This document shows positions 42,126 to 49,782 of a stretch of DNA of 49,782 nucleotides, in pieces. This stretch comes from Clostridiales bacterium. Lineage in GTDB: Bacteria; Bacillota; Clostridia; Saccharofermentanales; Saccharofermentanaceae. Under the pieces are notes generated by a model. It did no database searches and was not told the DNA's origin. It saw only the letters and a list, made by a program, of their open reading frames with translations. The number at the start of each line of letters is the position of its first letter. Positions within the stretch are counted from its first letter, which is position 1. The translations under genes were made by a program, and so were the position numbers. The stretch covers positions 1 to 49,782 of the forward strand of contig JAFWDK010000031.1 of the NCBI GenBank assembly GCA_017513085.1, given 5' to 3'.

Positions 42126-44141
42126 TTATGGTGAATCCGGTTCTTCGTCATAATAGAAACTGTCGTCCCAGTAGTGTTCCTGATCTTGCGTCCGGTATAC
42201 ATAACTTAGGAAAAGGATCTCACTTTTATCATTGAACAGAATATTGCAGTTTTCGCCCTGGTAGAAAAACCTTTTATTGCTGAGATCTATGCTTAACATT
42301 CCTTGGATCAGAGACGAGTATTCTTCGGGAAGAGGCTTGGAAAGAATACTGCTTCCGGTAGACGGATCCAGAAGATCGCTGTATTTAAGATTGAAATAAT
42401 CGTCTCCGGTGCCTCTCTTAAACACATATAGAATAGTGTTGTTGCTTTCGAAGTCTTGCAGGAGTTCGACCCAACCTTCTATTTCTTTGATGACATGCAG
42501 ATCTTTCGCATCGATCAATTGGAAAGATCCTCTATTTTGCATAATGATGAATCCTTGCGAAAGATTATAGTTATTGTCAAGTCGTCCTTTCAGCACTTTT
42601 TTCTCAGTAAGATCGTTCGGATCTAAAAAGTGATATTCGAAGGCATACATATAATCGTCCTCATACACCAGGGGGTCATCCGCATCAGTACGGACGATCA
42701 CATAATCCGGTGATGAATAGGTTTCTGTATTCCCGTAAAAAACAACACTCTGTCCGGTAACCGTATTTGTCAGTTTAGCGTAATCATAATTCTTTTCTAA
42801 TTGGAGATGATCAAACCCCAAAGTTTGGTTTGTTGAGGTGCTACTCTCAATCAGGTGAAGATCCTTATCAAAAATGAAGTTCTTGTTTATAGTGTAAGTG
42901 TCGTCTGCGGACGGGAAGTAGACATAAAGAAAGATGTTTGCACCTTGCACTTCAATATATGGACGATCTATGGATCCACCTAAATATTCGTCGTCTTTCT
43001 TTAGCGCTCCAATCAGGTTACCGGAAAGATCCAAAAGCTCGTACCCCTCGTTTGTCTGGAATAAGATACGGTCGTCACTTACGATATATTTCTGATAGTA
43101 TGTCTTCTGCCATAACTGATTCCCGCTATGATCCGTAAGTGTGCAGGTGAACATCGTATCATCATCCCAATGATTCCCATCGCCGATTTGTTCTTCTAGT
43201 AAAAGAGTATTTCCTACGATGAACTGGTGGTTAGAAGTGATGATTTCCATGCCGGTCTGACCGTCGAAGAGGATCGTTTCATTATCTTCATAGGGATCGT
43301 CGGAATCGATATATTCATTGAGTACAAATACTATATAACGATCCAGCACGACTTTTCCCAAGGTCATATGATCCGGGATCTTTGTAAAATCAAAACGGAG
43401 TTCGACCGGATCTCCGGTAAGACCGGTTTTAGTATCATAAGATACAGTTTTCAAGCCATCGGAAGTATATCTGACAAAGTGCATCCTCCCCTCGTCGTCG
43501 AAGTAATAGTCGTCGTAGATGAGACCGGTGTAGAACGAACCGTCAAGGGAGAGAAATCCGACTTTGCGATAAGTTAAACTCCGGTTGTGTTCCACAGCAT
43601 CTGTGCTGACATTCTTTGTCAAAATATAGCCGTTACCGTCTTTGTCCTCCTCGAAGGAATTAACAAACGGCTTACAGATCACTCGACCATTTGCGTCTAT
43701 ACATCCGGAAGAGACAGAAGGAATGTATGTACCATTTATCGTTTCTTTGTAAAAATATATCCGACCGTAATCGGAAGACGGAACGAAATCAGATGGGTGA
43801 TCCTCATCGATCCAATTCATAATAGGATCCGGCTTTTTAGAAGCGACAGGCCGGTAATTGTCCCAGTGTGCTTTGACGCCGGAGGAAGAACCATTGTCAG
43901 GCATAGTGGTTTGCGAGGGTTCGGAAGACTCGTTTGTAGAAGATCCGGTCGATCCAACCGTGGTTGTTTCACTTGCATCGGACGTTGTTGTTTCTTCCCG
44001 GCCGGGTTCGGAAGTGGAAGAAGAGACCGAAGAAGTGATCAAGGAAGTTTCGTCGCTTTTTTTGCATCCGCTCATGCATAAAGAGGAAAGAACGATAGTT
44101 GCAGCTAGAGATATGGCGATGGATGAATGGAATTTTTTCAT
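42126..44141 (-). CDS. Tandem WG-repeat-like lipoprotein A
   Basis: A 671-residue surface lipoprotein (lipobox MSGC, Cys26). A Ser/Thr/Glu-rich linker (~27-86) leads to GVKAHWDNYRP (from ~87), then SSDYGRIYFY, a first WG-like repeat (CIDANGRVICKPFV) and a second (KVGFLSLDGSFYTGLIYDDYY), followed by ~450 residues of strand-rich sequence ending DSFYYDEEPDSP. It is the last gene of a four-gene paralogous array transcribed right to left. It is closest to lipoprotein B: the stretch 43769-43821 is almost base-identical to 45811-45862, and both end in the same residues. GGAAAA precedes the ATG. Ligand unknown; a binding or scaffolding role at the surface is likely. Confidence 0.82.
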   Translation of the reverse strand: MKKFHSSIAISLAATIVLSSLCMSGCKKSDETSLITSSVSSSTSEPGREETTTSDASETTTVGSTGSSTNESSEPSQTTMPDNGSSSGVKAHWDNYRPVASKKPDPIMNWIDEDHPSDFVPSSDYGRIYFYKETINGTYIPSVSSGCIDANGRVICKPFVNSFEEDKDGNGYILTKNVSTDAVEHNRSLTYRKVGFLSLDGSFYTGLIYDDYYFDDEGRMHFVRYTSDGLKTVSYDTKTGLTGDPVELRFDFTKIPDHMTLGKVVLDRYIVFVLNEYIDSDDPYEDNETILFDGQTGMEIITSNHQFIVGNTLLLEEQIGDGNHWDDDTMFTCTLTDHSGNQLWQKTYYQKYIVSDDRILFQTNEGYELLDLSGNLIGALKKDDEYLGGSIDRPYIEVQGANIFLYVYFPSADDTYTINKNFIFDKDLHLIESSTSTNQTLGFDHLQLEKNYDYAKLTNTVTGQSVVFYGNTETYSSPDYVIVRTDADDPLVYEDDYMYAFEYHFLDPNDLTEKKVLKGRLDNNYNLSQGFIIMQNRGSFQLIDAKDLHVIKEIEGWVELLQDFESNNTILYVFKRGTGDDYFNLKYSDLLDPSTGSSILSKPLPEEYSSLIQGMLSIDLSNKRFFYQGENCNILFNDKSEILFLSYVYRTQDQEHYWDDSFYYDEEPDSP

Positions 44142-44177
44142 AATAGTTTTCCTTTCCGGTTTGGTTATGAAAATGTG

Positions 44178-46172
44178 TTAGGGTGAATCAGGTTCTTCGT
44201 CATAATAGAAGCTGTCGTCCTGGTAGTGATCCTGATCGCCGCGGAATATGTAACTCAGAAAGAGTACCTCCCCCTTCTCGTTAAACAGCATATAGCAGTT
44301 TTTTCCATGGTAGAAGAATCTGTTCGTATCGGTATAAATTTCGATCAACTCAGGCCTGCTATCGATCAGAGAAGCGTACTCGTCAGGAATCAGACCAGTC
44401 AAAATGCTGTTCCCGGTGGACGAATCCAAAAGATCAAGGAATACTGCATCTGCATAGGGGTCGTACGGATCCTGATCTCCTACGAGCACAAAGTCTTTAT
44501 GGTCAGCAGAGGAACTTGATAGCGGTGAAGCCCCCCCTTCCATTTCCTTGATTACATGAAAATCCTTTCCGTCGATCAATTGGAAGGATTCTTTGTGTTG
44601 CAGGATGATAAGTCCTTTCGAAAGATCATATTCGTTATTGATAAATCCTTTCAGCACTTTTTTCTCTGTAAAATCGTTTGGATCCAAAAAGTGATATTCG
44701 TAAGAATATATATAATCGTCATCTGCTGTGGGGTCATTCGGATCGGTACGGACGATCACATAGTCCGCTGACGAAGCGGGATACACAGTTGCATATCCTG
44801 TAAAAGACGTTTTATTCCCGTTTTGCGTATTCGTCACGGTTGTTATGTCTTGACCTGTTTTTTCGTCATAAATGTTTTCGTAAACGATATCATTGCTGCC
44901 TGATGTATTATCTTCGGATGACTCACTTCTGATCAGGTGTAGATCTTTATCGAAAATATAAGTTGTAAATTTGTAGGAATCCCCATCTGAAGGTTGGGAG
45001 ACATAAAGACAGATTTTCGAATCCAGCACTTCGATGTATGGATGTTCCGAGGAGTTGCCTACATATTCATCACCTTTCTTCAGCGTGCCGATCAGATTGC
45101 CCGAAAGGTCCAAAAGATCATAACCCTCGGTCGTCCGGAATAAGATACGATCATCACTTACGATATATTTCCGGCCGTAAGTTTTCTGCCATAATTGGTT
45201 GCCTGAAAAATCAGTAAGGGTGTACGTGAACGTTGTATCGTCATTCCAATCTTCGTCACCGATCTTTTCTTCTTTTAGAAAAGCATTTCCTATGATGAAC
45301 TGATTTCTTAATACCGGAATCTTACGACCTGTTTTCGCGTCGATGAGAAAATCTTTGCCTGACCCGTGTGGATGATCTTCATCACTCTCGTAATCATTCA
45401 GTGTGAACAGAAGATAGCGATCCAGTATGATCTCGTCAAGCGACATGTTATCAGGGATCGCTTTATGGTCGAAATGCAGGTTGAGCGGGTCTCCACTTTC
45501 TCCGGTCTTTACATCGTAAGATGAGACGGTCAGGCCATCGGATGTATACTTGATAAAGCGGAAATTCCCGGCTCTGTCATAGACGGTGTTGTCATAGATG
45601 AGACCGGAGTAGAATGACCCGTCAAACGCAAGAAATCCATATTTTTCATCCTTGCTTACAATATAACCGTGGGGGTCGTTATAATCATCCAGCCAGTATC
45701 GATCGACAAACGGCTTGCAGATCACACGTCCGTTTATGTCGATACAGCCGGCTGATCCGTAGACCGGCCCGTAATATCCGTAAGACATAGTATCATGGTA
45801 GAAGAAGATCCGACCGTAATCGGAAGATGGAACGAAATCAGATGGGTGATCCTCATCGATCCAGTGCATAACGGGATCCGGAAGTTCGGTAACGACAGGC
45901 CGGTAATTGTCCCAGTGCGCTTTTACGCCGGATGGGGCAGTTGTATCCGGAGCAGACGCGCTTGATTCCGGAGCAGCCGACGTTGTCCCGACGGTGGTCT
46001 CCGAAGAGTTTTCTGTTGTTGCAGATGTGCTCTCTATGACAGTGGAACTGCCGATCGAAGAAGTGGCGTCGGATCCTTCCGGATCATGTTTTTGACATCC
46101 GGTTATCGGGAAAAGCGAAAGAACAACCGTGAAAGCTAGGATGGAAGCCAAGTGCTTTTGTATCTTCTTCAA
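44178..46172 (-). CDS. Tandem WG-repeat-like lipoprotein B
   Basis: A 664-residue lipoprotein (lipobox ITGC, Cys26) with the same layout as lipoprotein A: acidic Ser/Thr linker, GVKAHWDNYRP, SSDYGRIFFY, CIDINGRVICKPFV, KYGFLAFDGSFYSGLIYDN, then a strand-rich body ending DSFYYDEEPDSP. The start is TTG at 46172, eight bases after AAAGGAGG; the GTG at 46181 lies inside that ribosome site. The stop codon of the upstream gene C overlaps the ribosome site, so translation is coupled. High nucleotide identity to A in patches suggests recent duplication or gene conversion. Confidence 0.82.
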   Translation of the reverse strand: MKKIQKHLASILAFTVVLSLFPITGCQKHDPEGSDATSSIGSSTVIESTSATTENSSETTVGTTSAAPESSASAPDTTAPSGVKAHWDNYRPVVTELPDPVMHWIDEDHPSDFVPSSDYGRIFFYHDTMSYGYYGPVYGSAGCIDINGRVICKPFVDRYWLDDYNDPHGYIVSKDEKYGFLAFDGSFYSGLIYDNTVYDRAGNFRFIKYTSDGLTVSSYDVKTGESGDPLNLHFDHKAIPDNMSLDEIILDRYLLFTLNDYESDEDHPHGSGKDFLIDAKTGRKIPVLRNQFIIGNAFLKEEKIGDEDWNDDTTFTYTLTDFSGNQLWQKTYGRKYIVSDDRILFRTTEGYDLLDLSGNLIGTLKKGDEYVGNSSEHPYIEVLDSKICLYVSQPSDGDSYKFTTYIFDKDLHLIRSESSEDNTSGSNDIVYENIYDEKTGQDITTVTNTQNGNKTSFTGYATVYPASSADYVIVRTDPNDPTADDDYIYSYEYHFLDPNDFTEKKVLKGFINNEYDLSKGLIILQHKESFQLIDGKDFHVIKEMEGGASPLSSSSADHKDFVLVGDQDPYDPYADAVFLDLLDSSTGNSILTGLIPDEYASLIDSRPELIEIYTDTNRFFYHGKNCYMLFNEKGEVLFLSYIFRGDQDHYQDDSFYYDEEPDSP

Positions 46173-46187
46173 AAACGACACCTCCTT

Positions 46188-48074
46188 TTATACTTCGTCC
46201 CGATGCATGGACTTGTATCTGAAAACGACTTTTCCGTTATTGTCGGACAGGGACGTGTTATTGATCTCTCTGACAATATAGCTATCGTAATAATCGTCTT
46301 CGTCAGGCTCACTTGCAAATTCAAATTCAGGAGAATAGGTCATGTAATGGAAATATCCGTTGACGAGTTTGACAGGTACGATCAGAAGAGTTGATCTGTC
46401 CTTTACTTCCCACTTGATTTCACCATTTTCAGGGTCTACCAGTGTTGCATGAAGGCCGGATGAACGATCCTGAAGAAGGAGGAATTCTTTTCCTGTTGCC
46501 TGATCGGTCACGACATCCGTCAGATTTTTACCTTCAAAGATGACGTGCAAATCTTCCGGGTCAAGGTAAACAAATGACGACTCGGTGAAATCTTCTTCAG
46601 AATACCAGGTTTCTTCTTCGCAGATGATATGACCGGAAGAAGTGGCAAATGCTTTGTCAAAAGAACTCATGTCATACGTAGCTCCTGTTCCGATGCTGTA
46701 AAGATATTCACTTCCGGCAGAACTGTAACGGAGAACAGGAGTAAGACCATCTTTCGGAATGCCGATGATAATGCCGCCTTCCGAGATGTAGCGGATCTCA
46801 GACGGATCTGTTTCCATGTTTTCCTGAAGAACGAAACGGGGCTGGTTGCTTTTCTCGAATGTCTTGAGTTCTTTGAAATCCTCATCCATCAGAACGACAT
46901 TCCGATCCTTTATGCCGGCCATATATCCGCCGTAGCCGGAGACTTGGGTCCACTCATGTTCCGAGTTGTCCAGTGTAGATCGAATACGACCATTTTCGCC
47001 GATCAGGTCATATCCGTCATCGCGGGCCATCAGCATTTTATCTGAACTATATGGTACGAAGTTCGTATAATCATAGGGGAGGACCCGGCCTTTTTGGAAG
47101 TCAAAGATATTCCAGATCCGGAATCCTTGTTCGGAAGCATACTTATCCGAGAAAAGAAGCGCCTGCCCGAAAGGACGGGATAAAAAGCTATACTCGATTT
47201 CTTCCAAAAAAGAAAAACCAGGCTTCGAACCGTCACGATGGGTAAAATTTTCAGCAGATGAATAGCCATCTAAAGAATAGGAGAAGCAGACATCATTATT
47301 CAGGGCAAGGAAAATTCCCCAGGGTGCGGGAGTATATGCCAGGTCAAAAGAGTCGATGGTCTCGCGAGTGGAACAGCGGTAGGAGATCACATTGACACCT
47401 TCATCTTTAAGAGTTACCAGATAGAGAGTATCGCAGTTCGGATCTGTTGAGTAAAAAGAATAGTCATCATAGATCAGGCCCGTATAATGTGCGCCGTCAT
47501 GAGAGATGATCCCGTATCGTGAATAGTATTCGGAACGGTTGTATTCTTCACTTCCCCAGTTATAATTCTGATCCTGCTGCGACGGATCTTGTTCTTTGTA
47601 TTTCTTGACAAGATAGTCTCCGCCCGGAAGGATGAGGTAGTCATCGAAGACCGGCTCGCAAAGAAGTGTGCCATTCTCACTAAAGAAGCCTACCGGATTG
47701 CTGCCGTCATAAGAGGCGTCGATACCATCCAAAACAAGCATGTGCTGTGTGTAATAAGGAAATATCTCTCCATAGTCATCAGATGGAACAAAGTCTATGG
47801 CAGGCGTGTCGGGAAGACGTGTAAACAGGTTTTCTTCCACGGTTGCCGATTCATAACTGTCCCAGTGCACTTTGACCCCTGGAGACGTAACAGTAGTTTC
47901 TGAAGAGACAGAGCTTTCAGATGATGTGCCTACGGTATCCCCGGAAGAAGCCGAAGTGCTCTCGGATAGGGAAGACTCAAAGGCTGTTGTGCTTTCAGAA
48001 CCCAACGCCCGACAGGAAGGCAGTAGAAGGGCTCCGGTGAGTATAAGAGAAAACAGAGAATGCTTCTTCTTCAT
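46188..48074 (-). CDS. Tandem WG-repeat-like lipoprotein C
   Basis: A 628-residue lipoprotein (lipobox LPSC, Cys21). Short Ser/Thr/Glu linker, then GVKVHWDSYE (from ~65), SDDYGEIFPYY, a first repeat (PVGFFSENGTLLCEPVFDDY) and a second (RYGIISHDGAHYTGLIYDDYSF). The rest is more diverged from A and B. The start at ATG 48074 follows GGAGGATTGG; an upstream ACG/ATG reading lacks a ribosome site. It begins 13 bases after the end of gene D and ends six bases before the ribosome-site region of B. Confidence 0.82.
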   Translation of the reverse strand: MKKKHSLFSLILTGALLLPSCRALGSESTTAFESSLSESTSASSGDTVGTSSESSVSSETTVTSPGVKVHWDSYESATVEENLFTRLPDTPAIDFVPSDDYGEIFPYYTQHMLVLDGIDASYDGSNPVGFFSENGTLLCEPVFDDYLILPGGDYLVKKYKEQDPSQQDQNYNWGSEEYNRSEYYSRYGIISHDGAHYTGLIYDDYSFYSTDPNCDTLYLVTLKDEGVNVISYRCSTRETIDSFDLAYTPAPWGIFLALNNDVCFSYSLDGYSSAENFTHRDGSKPGFSFLEEIEYSFLSRPFGQALLFSDKYASEQGFRIWNIFDFQKGRVLPYDYTNFVPYSSDKMLMARDDGYDLIGENGRIRSTLDNSEHEWTQVSGYGGYMAGIKDRNVVLMDEDFKELKTFEKSNQPRFVLQENMETDPSEIRYISEGGIIIGIPKDGLTPVLRYSSAGSEYLYSIGTGATYDMSSFDKAFATSSGHIICEEETWYSEEDFTESSFVYLDPEDLHVIFEGKNLTDVVTDQATGKEFLLLQDRSSGLHATLVDPENGEIKWEVKDRSTLLIVPVKLVNGYFHYMTYSPEFEFASEPDEDDYYDSYIVREINNTSLSDNNGKVVFRYKSMHRDEV

Positions 48075-48087
48075 ATCCAATCCTCCA

Positions 48088-49782
48088 TTAATCGTCAAAT
48101 GCTTCTGCGGTATAAAGGAAAATGACCTTGCCGTCCTTATCGATCATATATGAAAAGCTGGATTTCGGGCAGTAAAGAAGTATGTTTCCATTATAAATGT
48201 CTTCGGCATACTCCGGGTCGTTCCCGGACAAGAACGGATCGTTATCCTTCGAGAAGATCTTCTCGCCGGTTGCAATATCGATCAGTGAATGCGCGTGGGT
48301 TCCATAATCACGGACATACAGGTAGGCTTTGGATGTGGCTCTGTCATATAGAGGAGCTATCTCTTCCGAAAGCTCTTCATTTGTCAGAACTGTGGAACCG
48401 TCCTTCATATCGATAATTTGCCAAGTGTATGAATATGTATAATCATAATCATCTATTGGAATTGCATTAATGGAATACCCCAATATATACGATGTATTCG
48501 GAATATACTCCACTTGCTCTGCGTCTATCTGCACCTGTGTTCCGGTTTCAATATCCGTTACGACTTTGGAATTAGAAGAGTAGGAATAGTTCTCAAGATA
48601 TCTAGGCGGATCACTTTCGGATACACGATAGTTCGCTGAATACACAAAGTTGGTGGAGTCCGTCGTAAGACCGGGAATTGACAGGACCTGCTTCAGATTG
48701 CTGTCATATATCAGGCCTTCTTTAGTTGTGATGACAAAAACATCCTCACCTCTGACAAAGACGTTCTCTACTTGAGGAAGATCCTTTTTGTCCAGACTGG
48801 CAAGAGTATTACCATTCGGATCGAGAACACGGATAAAATCATTGTCATGGATCAATATGTTTTCCCCTAGACAAGAGAGGCCGACGTCTTCGAAAAGCAA
48901 ATTGCCGTCCGGATCATATGCTTTTGTGTGTTGGATATCTTTTTCGTAGTCATAAATGGAGTACCACAGGAAGTTTCCAAGAATATGGGGATAGTAATCT
49001 TTGATGGGAAGGTCGAGCTCGTTTCCTGTCGTTCCGTCATAGAGTCCCATCACGCTCGACATTTCGTCCAAATAGGCAACATATCTGTCTTTCAGAATGC
49101 AAATGTTTTGTGGATAATAACACTGATAATACTCTTCCGGTTCCATGCCATGAAGATCGACTTTTGCCTTGAGTGTTTTGGGCTCAGATGCTTTTCCTGT
49201 AGAGCGGTCAAAGGTGATATATGTCACATCGGAAAAAGTCGTCTGAAAGAGAATAAGATCGTCACCGACTATATCGTATGCATCGTATTTTGTTCCGGAA
49301 TAAACCGTTCCGTCATTGGAGAGATAACCCAGGAGATATTTCCCGAATTGAGCTTCCGTTTCCGGATAATATCTTCTCACTATGTAGCCGCCCTTTATAG
49401 GGAAATAATCATAAAACACCGGATCGCAGATCAGTTCTCCTTTGGAATTTATAAATCCCACTTTGCTGTTACTATTCCATTCTTCTTCAGAAGTGCTTTG
49501 AATGCCGAGAAAAGGAATCACGTACCCGTAATCGGAGGAAGGGGTGATATCCGAAATGGCCTCGTCCTGGATGCGATGGATCACATCAGCTTGCTTTGTT
49601 CCCGGCTGGTAGGCATCCCAATGAGCCTTGACGCCTGAGGAAGGATCCCCCGGATCAGATGCCCCGGAACTTGTTTCAGAAATGTTCTCGGAGGAAGTGG
49701 TGTCCTGTTCAGAAGTTTCTTCGGAAGTCTCTTCGGAAGTCTCTTCGGAAGTCTCTTCGGAAGTCTCTTCGGAAGTCTCTTC
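48088..49782 (-). CDS. Tandem WG-repeat-like lipoprotein D (partial, 5' end beyond window)
   Basis: The visible 564 codons begin inside the linker, which here is a run of Glu-Glu-Thr-Ser units, then continue EQDTTSSENISETSS to GVKAHWDAYQP, SSDYGYVIPF, KVGFINSKGELICDPVF, YLLGYLSNDGTVYSGTKYDAYD and a strand-rich body ending LYTAEAFDD. The signal peptide lies outside the window; by analogy a lipobox is expected. An apparent GTG start at 49584 is internal. It is the upstream-most visible gene of the array, so the operon promoter is not in view. Confidence 0.8.
   Translation of the reverse strand, partial: EETSEETSEETSEETSEETSEETSEQDTTSSENISETSSGASDPGDPSSGVKAHWDAYQPGTKQADVIHRIQDEAISDITPSSDYGYVIPFLGIQSTSEEEWNSNSKVGFINSKGELICDPVFYDYFPIKGGYIVRRYYPETEAQFGKYLLGYLSNDGTVYSGTKYDAYDIVGDDLILFQTTFSDVTYITFDRSTGKASEPKTLKAKVDLHGMEPEEYYQCYYPQNICILKDRYVAYLDEMSSVMGLYDGTTGNELDLPIKDYYPHILGNFLWYSIYDYEKDIQHTKAYDPDGNLLFEDVGLSCLGENILIHDNDFIRVLDPNGNTLASLDKKDLPQVENVFVRGEDVFVITTKEGLIYDSNLKQVLSIPGLTTDSTNFVYSANYRVSESDPPRYLENYSYSSNSKVVTDIETGTQVQIDAEQVEYIPNTSYILGYSINAIPIDDYDYTYSYTWQIIDMKDGSTVLTNEELSEEIAPLYDRATSKAYLYVRDYGTHAHSLIDIATGEKIFSKDNDPFLSGNDPEYAEDIYNGNILLYCPKSSFSYMIDKDGKVIFLYTAEAFDD
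49708..49782. repeat. 12-bp tandem repeat in the linker of lipoprotein D
   Basis: On the plus strand the unit TTCGGAAGTCTC is repeated five times exactly from about 49720, with one degenerate unit before and a partial unit at the window edge. On the coding strand each unit is GAAGAGACTTCC = Glu-Glu-Thr-Ser. In-frame 12-base units let the linker length change by slippage without frameshift. Confidence 0.85.

Noticed and set aside
49708..49782. CRISPR-like array at the window end
   Set aside because: The units are 12 bases, contiguous without spacers and in frame inside a coding region.

Overview
The window looks like a chromosome segment of a low-to-mid GC Gram-positive anaerobe of the Clostridia (Bacillota), probably a gut or rumen fibre or sugar user. 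The evidence is T-box leaders, strong AGGAGG ribosome sites, many lipoproteins with Clostridia-style signal peptides, cytoplasmic GH36 and GH51 enzymes, MgtE, an ECF sigma/anti-sigma pair and MATE exporters. I cannot name the genus. No rRNA, tRNA, CRISPR array or transposase was seen.

Layout. 1-2830 is accessory: a RhuM-Fic gene, then a two-gene cassette (unknown protein and GNAT acetyltransferase) bracketed by two copies of the guaA 3' end plus its structured 3' UTR, as if an element had entered the end of guaA. 2803-3783 is a guaA that encodes only the synthetase half. 3988-10726 carries an HTH regulator, a GT2-GT4 glycosyltransferase pair, an ECF sigma/anti-sigma pair, a PAP2 membrane phosphatase and a lipoprotein. 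10815-17978 is carbohydrate and export: GH51 arabinofuranosidase with MATE 1, MATE 2, and a GH3 lipoprotein with a small zinc-ribbon tail-anchored protein. 18078-20965 is an XRE-cupin-acyl-CoA ligase fusion behind a T-box whose specifier aligns to AUC (isoleucine). 21185-24664 is a lipoprotein / GH36 alpha-galactosidase / ComB-like operon. Then come an HtrA protease, a DHH phosphoesterase, a TIR-TM-beta-propeller protein, carB, mgtE with a long leader, a WG-repeat lipoprotein, and an asparagine T-box driving asnS-asnA. 42126-49782 is a tandem array of four paralogous S/T/E-linker lipoproteins; the last one runs off the window.

How the genes fit together. Nitrogen and carbon assimilation here look adapted to a habitat rich in ammonia and short branched acids. 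AsnA is the ammonia-using asparagine synthetase, GuaA lacks its glutaminase half, and the most interesting locus is an acyl-CoA ligase apparently induced by uncharged tRNA-Ile. That fits activation of 2-methylbutyrate to its CoA ester for isoleucine synthesis by reductive carboxylation, a known habit of rumen bacteria. This reading is inference; the T-box, the fusion and their spacing are visible in the sequence.

Other notable signals are a 9-base word (AAAAGCACT or its complement) occurring 12 times in all contexts and both orientations, a candidate small ORF in the mgtE leader, and the expanded lipoprotein family.
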